A stretch of DNA of 64,000 nucleotides from Bryobacter sp. (GCA_022843625.1 JALHNH010000001.1:124001-188000); one strand, 5' to 3'. Positions 31,281 to 40,872 are shown, counted from the stretch's first letter. A program made the numbers and translations. Notes: generated by a model not told the origin, from the sequence alone.

Positions 31281-33170
31281 GTGTCAGAAAATCAAACGCA
31301 CAAAGCAAGCTTTAAAGGACTGGCCCTGGGTGCTCTGGGTGTCGTCTTCGGAGACATCGGAACCAGCCCCCTTTACACCTTGAAAGAATGCCTTCATGCG
31401 GCGGGACATCACAAGGCCACCGAGGCTGATCTTTACGGCATCCTGTCTTTGATCTTTTGGGCGCTCACGCTGGTTGTCACGCTAAAGTATCTGACCTTCA
31501 TCATGAAGGCTGACAACAAGGGCGAAGGCGGCATCTTTGCCCTTCTGGCGCTGGTACCCGAACATCTACGCAGTGCCAAACGTGGCCGCATTTCTGCCGT
31601 GGCGATTTTCGCCATCGTCGGCGCAGCGCTCCTCTACGGGGATGGAATCATCACTCCGGCCATCTCCGTCCTTGGTGCGGTTGAGGGTTTGGTGGTAGCT
31701 GACGCCCGCTTTGGTGTCGCCGTAGTCCCGATCAGTTGCCTCATCCTCATTGGCTTATTCTCGATACAGAGCCGTGGTACCGGCCTTGTCGGTAAACTCT
31801 TCGGGCCTGTGATGGTCGTATGGTTTTCTACACTGGGCGCGCTGGGCATTTATCACATCTCTCACAATCCTGAAATTCTCGGTGCGGTAATGCCTCATCA
31901 TGCGATCCAGTATTTTGTGACCCATGGCTTTTCCGGCATGCATATCCTCGCCTCGGTCGTCCTTGCGGTAACTGGCGGCGAGGCTCTCTATGCCGACATG
32001 GGCCACTTTGGCATCAAGCCGATCCGCTTCGTCTGGCTGGGCTTTGTGATGCCCGCTCTTCTACTTGCCTACTTCGGGCAGGGCGCACACGCGCTCCGTG
32101 ATCCTCGTTCGATGGACAATCCGTTTTTCGACATGGTGCCGGCCGGCTGGGCAACTTACGCGCTGGTGATCCTGTCCAGTATGGCCGCCGTGATTGCTTC
32201 TCAAGCCTTGATCTCCGGCGCATTTTCTCTGACACGGCAGGCGATGCAACTCGGCTATTTTCCCCGCGTTCAGGTTAATCACACCGCCCATCATATGGAA
32301 GGCCAGATCTATATCCCACAAGTGAATTACTTCATTGGAGCAGGCTGCCTCGCTCTGGTGATCGCCTTTGGCGCATCGTCCCGGTTGGCCGCCGCCTACG
32401 GCATCGCAGTCACGGGAACCATGGTCATTACCTCGGTCATGTATTTCCTAGTGGTTCGCCAGTCCTGGGGTTGGGCGTTATCCCGGGCACTTCCTTTGCT
32501 GTTGCTGTTCCTTGCTGTAGATTTGCCTTTCCTGTGGTCGAACCTCGGCAAATTCATGGATGGCGGCTGGGTGCCGGTCTTGATCGGTGCTGGGGTTCTC
32601 ACCATCATGGTGATCTGGAACCGGGGCCGCACTCTGATCGCACACCAATACCGGCTCCGTTTCCCGAACAAAAAATCAGCGCAAGACCGCGTAGATGCCC
32701 GTCTTGCAGCACGTGTTCCAGGCACTGCCGTTTTCATGGCTTCAAACGCCGATATGCTGCCACCAGTGCTCGTGCACCATGTGGAGAGAAGCAGGGCTCT
32801 GCAGCAAACGGTTGTGCTGCTGACGATTCAAATCTTAGGTTCTCCAGTACTGGAAGAAGATGTCCGGTATTCGGTCACGCATCTCGAAGACGGATTTCAC
32901 AGGATCATCGTCAAGTTCGGTTTCATGGAAGAACCAAACGTTCTACCAATTCTCGAACGCGCTGTTCAGGAGAACGGGATACCGTTTGGAGAGCGTGACG
33001 TTACCTACTACCTCGGCCGCGAGAACTTTATCGCTTCATCCAAAGGCCGCATGGGTGCTGTCGCCGAAACCATCTTCTCGTTACTCCAAAAGAATGCAGT
33101 GGCAGCAGATCGCTACTTCGGATTGCCCCATCGCTACGTCGTTGAAATCGGCACGCAAATGGATCTTTAG
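31281..33170 (+). CDS. kup: Kup-type potassium transporter
   Basis: The 629-aa protein is a KUP/HAK/KT-type K+ uptake permease. It begins with the family signature L-G-V-V-F-G-D-I-G-T-S-P-L-Y-T-L-K-E, has about 12 membrane helices in the first 450 residues (G-D-G-I-I-T-P-A-I-S-V-L-G-A-V-E-G is the second conserved block) and a cytoplasmic C-terminal domain. The length is normal for bacterial Kup. The start is a GTG with only a weak AGG nearby; the perfect TATAAT just upstream suggests a very short leader. It is divergent from katG. Confidence 0.96.
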   Translation: MSENQTHKASFKGLALGALGVVFGDIGTSPLYTLKECLHAAGHHKATEADLYGILSLIFWALTLVVTLKYLTFIMKADNKGEGGIFALLALVPEHLRSAKRGRISAVAIFAIVGAALLYGDGIITPAISVLGAVEGLVVADARFGVAVVPISCLILIGLFSIQSRGTGLVGKLFGPVMVVWFSTLGALGIYHISHNPEILGAVMPHHAIQYFVTHGFSGMHILASVVLAVTGGEALYADMGHFGIKPIRFVWLGFVMPALLLAYFGQGAHALRDPRSMDNPFFDMVPAGWATYALVILSSMAAVIASQALISGAFSLTRQAMQLGYFPRVQVNHTAHHMEGQIYIPQVNYFIGAGCLALVIAFGASSRLAAAYGIAVTGTMVITSVMYFLVVRQSWGWALSRALPLLLLFLAVDLPFLWSNLGKFMDGGWVPVLIGAGVLTIMVIWNRGRTLIAHQYRLRFPNKKSAQDRVDARLAARVPGTAVFMASNADMLPPVLVHHVERSRALQQTVVLLTIQILGSPVLEEDVRYSVTHLEDGFHRIIVKFGFMEEPNVLPILERAVQENGIPFGERDVTYYLGRENFIASSKGRMGAVAETIFSLLQKNAVAADRYFGLPHRYVVEIGTQMDL

Positions 33171-33280
33171 CTCTGGCAAAAAAAATCTCAGAAACCTGAT
33201 CAATATTGCAGGCATTTTGCACCCTGACTGAGTGAGGCAAGCGGACAACTTTGAGCCGCGCATCCCTCAGGAGGAACAAA

Positions 33281-34351
33281 ATGACAAATATTGAATTCAA
33301 GCGAAAGGGTGTACGAGGCTTCACCCTGATCGAATTATTGGTAGTAATTTCCACAACGGCAATGCTGATTGGTTTATTGCTTCCTGCGGTACAAAAGGTC
33401 CGCGAGGCAGCTGCAAAAATCAGTTGCCAAAACAATCTCAAGCAGATTGGGCTCGCGGTGCACACCTACAACGAAAGAACACGGCAGTTCCCCGCCACTC
33501 TGGCAGAAGCGATGAAGATCGCCGGTTTCCCTGAAAGCGGCGAAGTCGATGGATACAAGGCATCGTCCTACGCAGCCAACCCCAATGGCTGGACATTGGC
33601 GATGAATCCAAAGCCAGGTGTAACCGGATCAGAAAATGCCATTGCACGCGGAACCAGGGGTGGAGCGCTTTCAATTCAATGGCAACCGACGCCTGGAGCC
33701 TCGGAAGGCCGCCAGGCCATGTTTAATGCGGTGCGAGTAGCCGCCGCCGTTGCGATTGAGGATTTCATTGCCCTGGCACCTTCTAGCAAAGATCGTCAGA
33801 CTGTCCGGGGAGAGATTCCTTATCAAATTTCGCTGCAGAAAGCGTCAAGAGAAGCATTCCAAAATCTCGCTGGTGCGGACGGCCGAGTGGATCTTGAATC
33901 TGCCGTTTCAGGTGGAGGCATGATTATGATGGGCGACGGTTCCGTCAAGTTCATCTGGAAATCAATGTCCGAGCAGATCGCCAACTCGATGGAACTTGGT
34001 GTCTACGGAGAGAAGTGGCGGCAGCTTCCTGGTGTCTCGTTTGCCGAGGTCGACGGCTCAGCCCCAGGCACTACGGCTCCCATGACTTTTGGGTTGATGA
34101 GAGTGTACACGGTTGCTTACGTAATCGATCCGATTGCGCAGAGAACACTGCTCGCTCTCTTAACTGAAGCAGAAACCCGAGCCAAAGCAAGAGATCAGGC
34201 TGGCATGCAGGAAGCTCTGAAACGATACATTGCGCTAGTGGAACGATACGGTTCCCGAGACTTGCCTCTGATAAGCCCACTCGGCGTTCAGGTGCTTGGA
34301 GGTTGGGGATCTTCTATGTATCAGTACGCATACAATGACCCCATCGATTAA
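33281..34351 (+). CDS. Prepilin-like protein with type IV pilin N-terminus
   Basis: The 356-aa protein has the prepilin-peptidase motif [12 protein letters not shown] followed by a hydrophobic helix ([10 protein letters not shown]), so it is processed at Gly-Phe and assembled or displayed like a pseudopilin. A-V-Q-K-V-R-E-A-A and [14 protein letters not shown] resemble the DUF1559 prepilin-like family abundant in planctomycetes, but the full DUF1559 C-terminal pattern is only partly visible (M-M-G-D-G-S-V-K-F). A strong CAGGAGG lies before the ATG at 33281; an upstream frame extension from 33251 is unlikely. Pilus or secretion genes are not adjacent, so its machinery lies elsewhere. Confidence 0.8.
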   Translation: MTNIEFKRKGVRGFTLIELLVVISTTAMLIGLLLPAVQKVREAAAKISCQNNLKQIGLAVHTYNERTRQFPATLAEAMKIAGFPESGEVDGYKASSYAANPNGWTLAMNPKPGVTGSENAIARGTRGGALSIQWQPTPGASEGRQAMFNAVRVAAAVAIEDFIALAPSSKDRQTVRGEIPYQISLQKASREAFQNLAGADGRVDLESAVSGGGMIMMGDGSVKFIWKSMSEQIANSMELGVYGEKWRQLPGVSFAEVDGSAPGTTAPMTFGLMRVYTVAYVIDPIAQRTLLALLTEAETRAKARDQAGMQEALKRYIALVERYGSRDLPLISPLGVQVLGGWGSSMYQYAYNDPID

Positions 34352-34362
34352 ATCCGCGTCAT

Positions 34363-34396
34363 CCGAAGTGGGCCGCCTTCCCGTGGCCCGCTTCGG
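34363..34396 (+). terminator. Terminator-like hairpin after the prepilin gene
   Basis: CCGAAGTGGGCC and GGCCCGCTTCGG form a 12-bp stem with one G-U pair around a 10-base loop. It begins 12 bp after the stop of the prepilin gene. The following T-run is weak (TTAT), so it may be a poor terminator or a leader structure of the sigma-factor gene 26 bp later. Confidence 0.5.
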
Positions 34397-34421
34397 TTAT
34401 GATTCTAAGCATTCAAAGCAA

Positions 34422-35027
34422 ATGTCAGCCCCTGATAAATCCGCTGGTGAAATTACTCGTCTGCTCTCGGAATGGAAAGCGGGCGATGGTGCCGCTTTAG
34501 AGCGGCTTGTGCCGCTTCTTTATTCTGAACTTCACCGTATGGCTGAAGGCTACATGCGCCGGGAGGCGGCAGGGCATACTCTTCAAGCCACTGCATTGGT
34601 CAACGAGGCCTATATGCGGCTGGTGCAAGGACAGCTACCGGATTGGGAAAGCCGGGCTCATTTCTTTGGGGTTGCCGCTCACCTCATGCGGCAATTACTA
34701 GTGGAACACGCTCGCCGGTCTAACTCACAAAAGCGCGGTAGCGGTGCCGTCAAGTTGTCATTGGATGAGTCACTTACTTTTGCTCCTGAGCAAAGCTCCC
34801 AGGTCTTGAATCTTGACCTTGCGCTGGAGGCATTGTCAAAGCTCGATCCACGCAAGAGCCGCATCATTGAGTTGCGGTACTTTGGAGGGCTGAAGCTGGA
34901 AGAGGTGGCTCAGCTTCTAGACATCTCTATTGCCACAGTGACGCGGGAGCAGAGAATGGCTCAGGCTTGGCTTTACCGGGAATTAAATGCGGGAAGTGCG
35001 AAGGAGGTGGCAGATGACTCCCGATAG
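34422..35027 (+). CDS. ECF-like sigma factor paired with a Ser/Thr kinase
   Basis: The 201-aa protein belongs to the acidobacterial/planctomycete ECF-like group (PF07638 type). Region 2 is seen as L-L-Y-S-E-L-H-R-M-A-E-G-Y and A-T-A-L-V-N-E-A-Y-M-R-L, then R-A-H-F-F-G-V-A-A-H-L-M-R-Q-L-L-V. Region 4 has L-D-P-R-K-S-R-I-I-E-L-R-Y-F-G-G-L and an HTH (E-E-V-A-Q-L-L-D-I-S). The ATG at 34422 follows a weak purine run. Sigma factors of this group are typically controlled by an adjacent Ser/Thr kinase rather than an anti-sigma factor; the kinase gene overlaps its end by 14 bp here. No anti-sigma gene is nearby. Confidence 0.93.
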   Translation: MSAPDKSAGEITRLLSEWKAGDGAALERLVPLLYSELHRMAEGYMRREAAGHTLQATALVNEAYMRLVQGQLPDWESRAHFFGVAAHLMRQLLVEHARRSNSQKRGSGAVKLSLDESLTFAPEQSSQVLNLDLALEALSKLDPRKSRIIELRYFGGLKLEEVAQLLDISIATVTREQRMAQAWLYRELNAGSAKEVADDSR

Positions 35028-37800
35028 ATGGAAACGCGCTGAAGATCTATTCTATGAGGCAGTCGAGGTGGACCCGGCAGAGCGCCAGGCGTGGGTGAAG
35101 GCGGCGTGCGGGGAGGACACCGAATTGTTGGCCGAAGTGGAGTCGCTGCTTGAATGCGACCAGGCTGCAGGGGATGGCTTTGTATTGCGGCAAATCCAAC
35201 CAGCAGTAGCGAATCTGCTGGAAGACCGCGCACAGCTTTCCGGCCCCAGAAGAGTTGGTTCTTACCGCGTGGTCAGTGAACTGGGCAGGGGTGGGATGGG
35301 AACGGTTTATCTCGCCGAGAGAGACGACGATGAGTATCACACCCAGGTAGCAATCAAGTTAGTTCGGGCCGGAATGGACACCGAAATGATTCTGCACCGC
35401 TTCTACCGCGAGCGGCAAACCCTGGCCCGTCTGCAGCATCCCAACATCGCGCGCTTGCTCGACGGAGGCACAACCGCAGACGGCGAGCCATACATCGTCA
35501 TGGAGTATGTGCAGGGAACTAGAATCACAGACTATTGCAAGCAACACGGTCTGAATGCGAGACAGCGCCTGGGGCTATTCCTTGATGTTTGCAAGGCGGT
35601 ACAGTATGCGCACCGAAATTTTGTCGTCCATCGGGATTTGAAACCAGGCAATATTCTTGTTGATAACGCCGGCGTGGTGAAGCTTCTGGATTTTGGGATT
35701 TGCAAACTACTTCAGAATTCTGAGCCGTCGGCAACGGCAACGATTGGATTGACACCTGCCTATACTCCGGATTACGCCAGTCCTGAGCAGATTCGGGCAG
35801 AACCGATTAACGTTACATCGGATGTGTATTCGGCTGCGGCTGTGCTCTATGAATTGCTCACCGGAGTCTTGCCACACCGGATTACTGACTACACACCGAG
35901 GGGAATTGAGCGGGCCATTTGCGAAGAGGAGATCGTGAAGCCAAGTGTGGCGGCGTCAGAACAGCCCTGGGTAAAACAACTTATTGGCGATCTCGACAAT
36001 ATCCTGCTGCATGCCCTTGAGAAGGAACCTACGCGGCGCTACGAAACAGTAGACCAATTTGCCGACGACATCGAACGCTACCTCTCTGATGAACCCGTCA
36101 GGGCAAGACCCAGCACGATGGGCTACCGCTTGAAAAAATTCGTGCAGCGTCGTAGCGGTCTGGTGGCCGCTGCGGCGGCCATTGCCTTGACTATGGCTGC
36201 TGGTGTTGCGGTCTCCTGGCGCTCGGCGAGAATTGCCAACGAAAACCTGGGGCTGGTTCGCAAGCTGTCCAACACCTTCGTATTCGATGTTTATGACTCG
36301 GTGAAGGAATTGCCGGGTTCCACAGCAGCCCGGCAACTGATCGTCAAAACAGGTCTTGAATATCTGGATAATCTGTCGCGCAATGCCGGCAGTGATATCG
36401 AACTGCAAAAAGAACTGGCCGAAGCCTATTCACGGATTGGGGATGTACAGGGCAATGTAATGTTGGCAAATCTCGGCAAGACCGGTGAGGCCATGATCAG
36501 CTACAACAAGGCTCTTAATTTGTGGAGGGCGGCAGCGAATGCTCAACCGAAAGTCTCTCGAGCGCGATTTGAAGAAGTTCGCCTTCACAAAAAAATGTCG
36601 ACATTGATGGAATACACAAAAGAACCGAAAAAGGCACGGGCACAGATTCTTGAAGCCAAGCGGCTGGCAACACTTTTAAAAATCGATTTTCCGGATGGTG
36701 TTCGAGCGATTGCGCTGTGGGGGGGGCTTCATGTGATCGAAGGGATGCAATTGCAGCGAGAGGGGGATTACAAGATTGCGAGAGACACCTACTCGGCCGG
36801 TCTTGCCGAGATGGAAAAAGTAGAGGACAAATATCGGGGAGACCCCGAATTCGATGGCAATCTGGTGACATTGATTAACGGCCGTGCCATGTGTGACGTG
36901 CACCTGGGGCGCCTGCGGGAAGCCCTTGAAGCATTCAATAAAGGAGTCGCCTGGCGCGAACGTCAAGTCGAGCTGAACCCGAATAGCGGCAGCGTGAAGC
37001 GAAATCTGATGTTCGAGTATTCCCATAAGGGTGATTTGCTTGGCAATCCCAATTTATCGAACCTCGGGGATCGCCCCGGAGCGGTTGAGGCTTACCGCAA
37101 GATGATCGACATCGCCAGGCAACTGCACGAAGCAGATCCGAAGGATCAGCGCGCTCGCAGCGATTATGCAATCGCCTTGTCGCGAGTATCGGCTGTTTTG
37201 CCTGACAACGCCTACGACGAAAGAATCCGCACACTGCGACAGTCCATTCAACTGCAGCGCGACGTGGAAAGTGTGACCCCGGACAACCTTCTCAATCGCG
37301 CGGACCTGGTTTACAACCACAACTTTTTGGGAGATGCACTCGATGCTTCAGGCCAAGTGGATTTGGCGCAGAAGACCTACGAGCAGGGGATCAAGATTGC
37401 GGAAACCATGCTTCCGGGGACGCAGTCCACTCTCCTGGCGACCACTGCATTGATTCACCGCAAACTCGGCATTCTTCACGGAAAAAGGGGTGAGCGCGAC
37501 TTAGCTTTACGTCATGCGAGAGCTGTTCTTGAGCTTACTAATCCAGAGACTGAATTGGCCCGGAAGCGGCCGGTTGATTTTCAACGGTTTTTTACCGTGA
37601 GAGGTTTTTCAGCGATGGGATTGGCGCACGCGGCCCTTGCGCGCTCCTCCTCACGTAATGCGCAGGACGCGAAAGAGGCCAGACGTTGGCTCAGTCAGAG
37701 CCTTGCGCGCTACCGGGAACTATCCAAGCTCCCGACGTTTTCAAATACAAACCGCAATGAAGTTGTTGTGCTTCAAAAAGCGTTGGAGGAATTGCCATGA
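35014..37800 (+). CDS. Membrane Ser/Thr protein kinase with TPR-like sensor region
   Basis: The 928-aa protein has an N-terminal helical part (1-80), then a Hanks-type kinase (about 84-360): glycine loop G-R-G-G-M-G-T-V-Y-L (91-100), Lys115 in V-A-I-K, catalytic Asp208 in V-H-R-D-L-K-P-G-N, D226-F-G and an S-P-E-Q substitute for A-P-E. A transmembrane helix follows (about 382-402), then about 520 residues of helical, TPR-like repeats outside (A-L-N-L-W-R-A-A-A-N and similar, ending R-A-V-L-E-L-T-N-P-E). AAGGAGG precedes the ATG at 35014. The upstream sigma and downstream globin genes overlap it, so the kinase probably integrates a haem-based signal with sigma activity. Confidence 0.93.
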   Translation: MTPDRWKRAEDLFYEAVEVDPAERQAWVKAACGEDTELLAEVESLLECDQAAGDGFVLRQIQPAVANLLEDRAQLSGPRRVGSYRVVSELGRGGMGTVYLAERDDDEYHTQVAIKLVRAGMDTEMILHRFYRERQTLARLQHPNIARLLDGGTTADGEPYIVMEYVQGTRITDYCKQHGLNARQRLGLFLDVCKAVQYAHRNFVVHRDLKPGNILVDNAGVVKLLDFGICKLLQNSEPSATATIGLTPAYTPDYASPEQIRAEPINVTSDVYSAAAVLYELLTGVLPHRITDYTPRGIERAICEEEIVKPSVAASEQPWVKQLIGDLDNILLHALEKEPTRRYETVDQFADDIERYLSDEPVRARPSTMGYRLKKFVQRRSGLVAAAAAIALTMAAGVAVSWRSARIANENLGLVRKLSNTFVFDVYDSVKELPGSTAARQLIVKTGLEYLDNLSRNAGSDIELQKELAEAYSRIGDVQGNVMLANLGKTGEAMISYNKALNLWRAAANAQPKVSRARFEEVRLHKKMSTLMEYTKEPKKARAQILEAKRLATLLKIDFPDGVRAIALWGGLHVIEGMQLQREGDYKIARDTYSAGLAEMEKVEDKYRGDPEFDGNLVTLINGRAMCDVHLGRLREALEAFNKGVAWRERQVELNPNSGSVKRNLMFEYSHKGDLLGNPNLSNLGDRPGAVEAYRKMIDIARQLHEADPKDQRARSDYAIALSRVSAVLPDNAYDERIRTLRQSIQLQRDVESVTPDNLLNRADLVYNHNFLGDALDASGQVDLAQKTYEQGIKIAETMLPGTQSTLLATTALIHRKLGILHGKRGERDLALRHARAVLELTNPETELARKRPVDFQRFFTVRGFSAMGLAHAALARSSSRNAQDAKEARRWLSQSLARYRELSKLPTFSNTNRNEVVVLQKALEELP

Positions 37801-38225
37801 CGGCAAGGGATAAGCAGTTGGTGCGCGAGTCTTTTGTGGAGTTGCAGGAAGTCTCCGGACCCCTGTCGTTGCTCTTTTATGGACGTCTCTTTGGCGTGGA
37901 GCCTGGCTTACGACGCATGTTTTCTGAAGACATGGCCGCCCAGGGAAAGAAGCTCATGGAGATGCTCGCTGCCGCAGTCCAGGGCATGGACAATTGGGCT
38001 GCCCTAAAGCCGGCGCTGCGAGAAATGGGCCACCGGCATACTGGTTATGGCGTTCAACCGGCTCACTATGACCTGGTTTGCGATGCGATGGTTTGGTCGA
38101 TTTCGCAGGCATTAAGTGGTGGGGCGGATGCAGAACTGAAACAAGCTTGGCGAGCGCTCGTCGACCAGGTGGGCCAGGCCATGCAGGGCGTTGAAGGCGA
38201 CTGTGGAGCTTCGCCCCTAATGTAG
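37797..38225 (+). CDS. Single-domain haemoglobin-like protein
   Basis: The 142-aa protein is a globin of the bacterial haemoglobin/flavohaemoglobin N-domain type. Seen are the A-helix region (V-R-E-S-F-V-E-L-Q), B/C region with L-F-Y-G-R-L-F, P-G-L-R-R-M-F, and the proximal-histidine segment M-G-H-R-H-T-G-Y-G-V, where His81 is the likely haem ligand, followed by H-Y-D-L-V. There is no reductase domain. It starts with ATGA overlapping the kinase stop by 4 bp. I infer an O2- or NO-sensing partner, or NO detoxification linked to the sigma/kinase unit; ligand and role cannot be read from sequence. Confidence 0.85.
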   Translation: MTARDKQLVRESFVELQEVSGPLSLLFYGRLFGVEPGLRRMFSEDMAAQGKKLMEMLAAAVQGMDNWAALKPALREMGHRHTGYGVQPAHYDLVCDAMVWSISQALSGGADAELKQAWRALVDQVGQAMQGVEGDCGASPLM

Positions 38226-38627
38226 AAAGGCCAGTCATATCTACATCAGGTATAGCCAATCCAAGGGCCGATCAAAGTTTTGGGGGTTCAGTTTGTGTTG
38301 GGCAGGCCATTCCGCTGCTGTCGTAAATGTAATGCCCGATTCTGCTGGCTTTGATCGCAACAAGCGGACCGGGCCAAATCGCACTATCGAAATTGGCCAA
38401 ATGATAGAAGCGAAATCATCCACTGCGTCATGGGCTCACCTCGCGCTAGTCGATGCTGTTCGCGAGCTGTGGATTGGTCTAGCAAGGTTGAAAGAATCAT
38501 CAAAACTCAAGTAAAATTTGGCAGATTTTAAGGGGTCGCATTATTCGAAATTCGGTGTATGCTTCTCTTGTCGGGTTTGTCGTACGAGCGTAAAACCCGT
38601 TAAAGCACACTAGGAGTGACGTCCCGT
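38226..38627. other. Upstream region of the eCIS operon
   Basis: About 400 bp without a convincing gene; a 73-codon frame at 38293-38514 has no ribosome site and no recognisable pattern. It separates the globin gene from the injection-system operon and contains a good promoter-like pair at 38488-38517 and a second, weaker one (TTGTCG 38568, 17-bp spacer, TAAAAC 38591). Confidence 0.5.
38488..38517 (+). promoter_or_regulatory. Likely sigma-70-type promoter of the eCIS operon
   Basis: TTGAAA (38488-38493), an 18-bp spacer and TAAAAT (38512-38517) each match the consensus in five of six bases. The start of transcription would be near 38524, leaving a leader of about 100 bases before the sheath gene, whose AGGAG is at 38612-38616. 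Confidence 0.5.
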
Positions 38628-40313
38628 ATGCCCAGCACCCTTACATATCCAGGCGTGTACGTAGAGGAGATTCCGAGCGGTGTTCGAACGATCACCGGAG
38701 TAGCCACTTCCGTCACGGCGTTCGCTGGCCGAGCCCGGCGAGGCCCCGTCAATCAAGCAATCACAATCAACAGCTTTGGCGATTTCGAGAAGCTCTTCGG
38801 TGGCCTTTGGATCGAAAGCTCCCTGAGTTTCGCCGTGCGCGACTTCTTCTTGAACGGCGGCGCACAAGCGATCGTTGTTCGGTTGTATCATGCCGATCCA
38901 GGGAACCCGAATGCGAATCCAGCGGTACCTGCGCCGGGAACCAGCGCCTCGATCGCTGTCGGCGTATTGACGTTGATTGCGGCCAACGAAGGCAAGTGGG
39001 GAGTGGGCTTGCGAGCGACGATTGATCGCACTAACCTGCCGGCAGCCCCAGCAACGGCCTTCAATCTGACGGTTACCGATACGGGCACCGGCGTGACGGA
39101 GAAGTTCCTCAACTTGACGGCGGTTGACGGCCCGCGCCGCATCGATAAGGTGCTGGTGGGAGAATCGATGCTTGTGCGCTGCAGTGTGCCGAATCCGGCT
39201 CCGGAGGTGGCTAACGACTCTGACGCGCTGAGTAAGGCCGAAGCGGACGTAGTCGCGAAAAAGAAAGACCTGACCGACAAGCAAAATTCTGGCGCGCCTG
39301 CCAATGACATTACGACCGCGCAAAGTGCGTTGGCGACCGCACAAACTGCACTCAACACCGCACTCACGAATTCATTGGCGGCAGTTTCGGACGGCTTGGC
39401 GCTCTCGGTGCTCGACTTCCTGCCAGCGAATGGCGAAACAGACAAATTGGGCTTGTACGCACTCGAGCAGGCTGAAATCTTCAATCTTTTGTGCTTGCCT
39501 CCCTACAAGGGATCTGGCGAAGACCTCGACGTCGACGAGAACCTCGTATCGGCGGCGGCAGCATACTGCGAAAGGCGTCGTGCGATGTTGATCCTCGATT
39601 CGCCTTCGAGCTGGAAGAAGAAGGATGCGGCGAAGTCCGGGGTTGCCAACATCGGAACGAAGAGCCGCAATGCAGCGCTGTTTTTTCCGCGTCTTCGTCA
39701 ACAGAATCCGCTGCGCGACAATCAGACGGAGACATTTGCTGCCTGCGGCGCGATCGCCGGAATCTTCGCGCGAACCGATACGCAGCGTGGCATTTGGAAA
39801 GCACCTGCTGGCCTGGATGCAACCCTTGTTGGCGTGCCCGCACTTTCGGTGCCACTTACGGATGCAGAGAATGGTGAGCTGAATCCACTGGCGATCAACT
39901 GCCTGCGATCATTCCCCGCAAGTGGACGCGTGGTCTGGGGCGCACGCACGACCCGTGGCGCCGATCAGTTGAGTGATGAGTATAAGTACATCCCCGTTCG
40001 CCGTACTGCGCTGTTCATCGAAGAAAGTCTTTATCGCGGGCTGAAGTGGGTGGTCTTTGAGCCGAATGACGAACCGTTGTGGGCCCAGATTCGCCTCAAT
40101 GTCGGGGCCTTCATGCGTAACATGTTCCGCCAGGGGGCTTTCCAGGGTGCTTCTCCCAAGGACGCGTACTTTGTCAAATGCGACAAGGAAACGACGACGC
40201 AAGCTGATATCAACCTTGGCATCGTGAACGTGCTGGTTGGATTTGCACCGCTGAAGCCGGCAGAATTTGTGGTCATTCAGCTGCAGCAGATTGCGGGACA
40301 GATCGAAGTTTAG
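38628..40313 (+). CDS. eCIS contractile sheath protein (Afp2-4/Pvc2-4-like)
   Basis: The 561-aa protein has the tail-sheath start T-Y-P-G-V-Y-V-E-E-I-P-S-G-V-R-T-I, a characteristic F-F-L-N-G-G-A-Q-A-I-V-V-R-L block, and the sheath C-terminal pattern R-R-T-A-L-F-I-E-E-S-L-Y-R-G-L-K-W-V-V-F-E-P-N. An AGGAG lies 11 bases before the ATG at 38628. Afp and PVC systems have three sheath paralogues; only one is present here, which is common outside Gammaproteobacteria. Residues 199-250 form an Ala/Lys/Asp/Thr-rich coiled-coil-like insertion (K-A-E-A-D-V-V-A-K-K-K-D-L-T-D-K-Q-N start) that is not usual in the fold. It is the first gene of the operon. Confidence 0.93.
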   Translation: MPSTLTYPGVYVEEIPSGVRTITGVATSVTAFAGRARRGPVNQAITINSFGDFEKLFGGLWIESSLSFAVRDFFLNGGAQAIVVRLYHADPGNPNANPAVPAPGTSASIAVGVLTLIAANEGKWGVGLRATIDRTNLPAAPATAFNLTVTDTGTGVTEKFLNLTAVDGPRRIDKVLVGESMLVRCSVPNPAPEVANDSDALSKAEADVVAKKKDLTDKQNSGAPANDITTAQSALATAQTALNTALTNSLAAVSDGLALSVLDFLPANGETDKLGLYALEQAEIFNLLCLPPYKGSGEDLDVDENLVSAAAAYCERRRAMLILDSPSSWKKKDAAKSGVANIGTKSRNAALFFPRLRQQNPLRDNQTETFAACGAIAGIFARTDTQRGIWKAPAGLDATLVGVPALSVPLTDAENGELNPLAINCLRSFPASGRVVWGARTTRGADQLSDEYKYIPVRRTALFIEESLYRGLKWVVFEPNDEPLWAQIRLNVGAFMRNMFRQGAFQGASPKDAYFVKCDKETTTQADINLGIVNVLVGFAPLKPAEFVVIQLQQIAGQIEV

Positions 40314-40347
40314 GGACCGGTGACGAGAGAAGAGAGGACCCATCACC

Positions 40348-40872
40348 ATGGCACAATTCACAGTCAACGCACAACGATTCGACCCTTACAAGAACTTCAA
40401 GTTCCGCGTAAAGTGGGACGGAGATTACGTCGCAGGCGTTAGCAAGGTGAGCGCACTGAAGCGCACCACAGAGGTGGTCAAACACCGCGAAGGAGGAGAC
40501 CCATCCTCGAGCCGCAAATCGCCAGGCCGCACGGAGTTTGAGGCCGTTACGCTCGAGCGCGGCGTCACGCACGACAAGCGCTTTGAACAATGGGCTAACA
40601 AAGTGTGGAACTTCGGTGCCGGACTTGGCGCGGAGACGTCGCTGCAGGATTTCCGCAAGGACATCATTATCGAGGTGTACAACGAAGCTGGCCAACTTGC
40701 CATCGCCTATACGTTATTTCGCTGTTGGGTAAGCGAATTTCAGGCCCTGCCCGATTTAGATGCCAACGCGAATGCAGTCGCGATTCAACATCTCAAGCTC
40801 GAGAACGAGGGCTGGGTGCGCGACACATCGGTTGTCGAGCCAGCCGAACTCAGCTTCGCTGAGCCTGCCTAA
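40348..40872 (+). CDS. eCIS inner tube protein (T4 gp19-like)
   Basis: The 174-aa protein matches the tail-tube family: Y-K-N-F-K-F-R-V-K-W-D-G at the start, V-A-G-V-S-K-V-S-A-L, T-L-E-R-G-V-T-H-D in the middle and I-A-Y-T-L-F-R-C-W-V-S-E-F-Q-A-L-P-D-L-D-A-N, with I-Q-H-L-K-L-E-N-E-G-W near the end. These are hallmarks of T4 gp19/Afp1-type inner tubes, which stack as hexamers inside the sheath. Only one tube gene is present. It lies 34 bp after the sheath gene and has a GGACC-rich spacer with AGAGAGGA. Confidence 0.93.
   Translation: MAQFTVNAQRFDPYKNFKFRVKWDGDYVAGVSKVSALKRTTEVVKHREGGDPSSSRKSPGRTEFEAVTLERGVTHDKRFEQWANKVWNFGAGLGAETSLQDFRKDIIIEVYNEAGQLAIAYTLFRCWVSEFQALPDLDANANAVAIQHLKLENEGWVRDTSVVEPAELSFAEPA

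Noticed and set aside
38293..38514. A 73-codon gene before the eCIS operon
   Set aside because: Composition and start region are not gene-like and it overlaps the promoter candidate.
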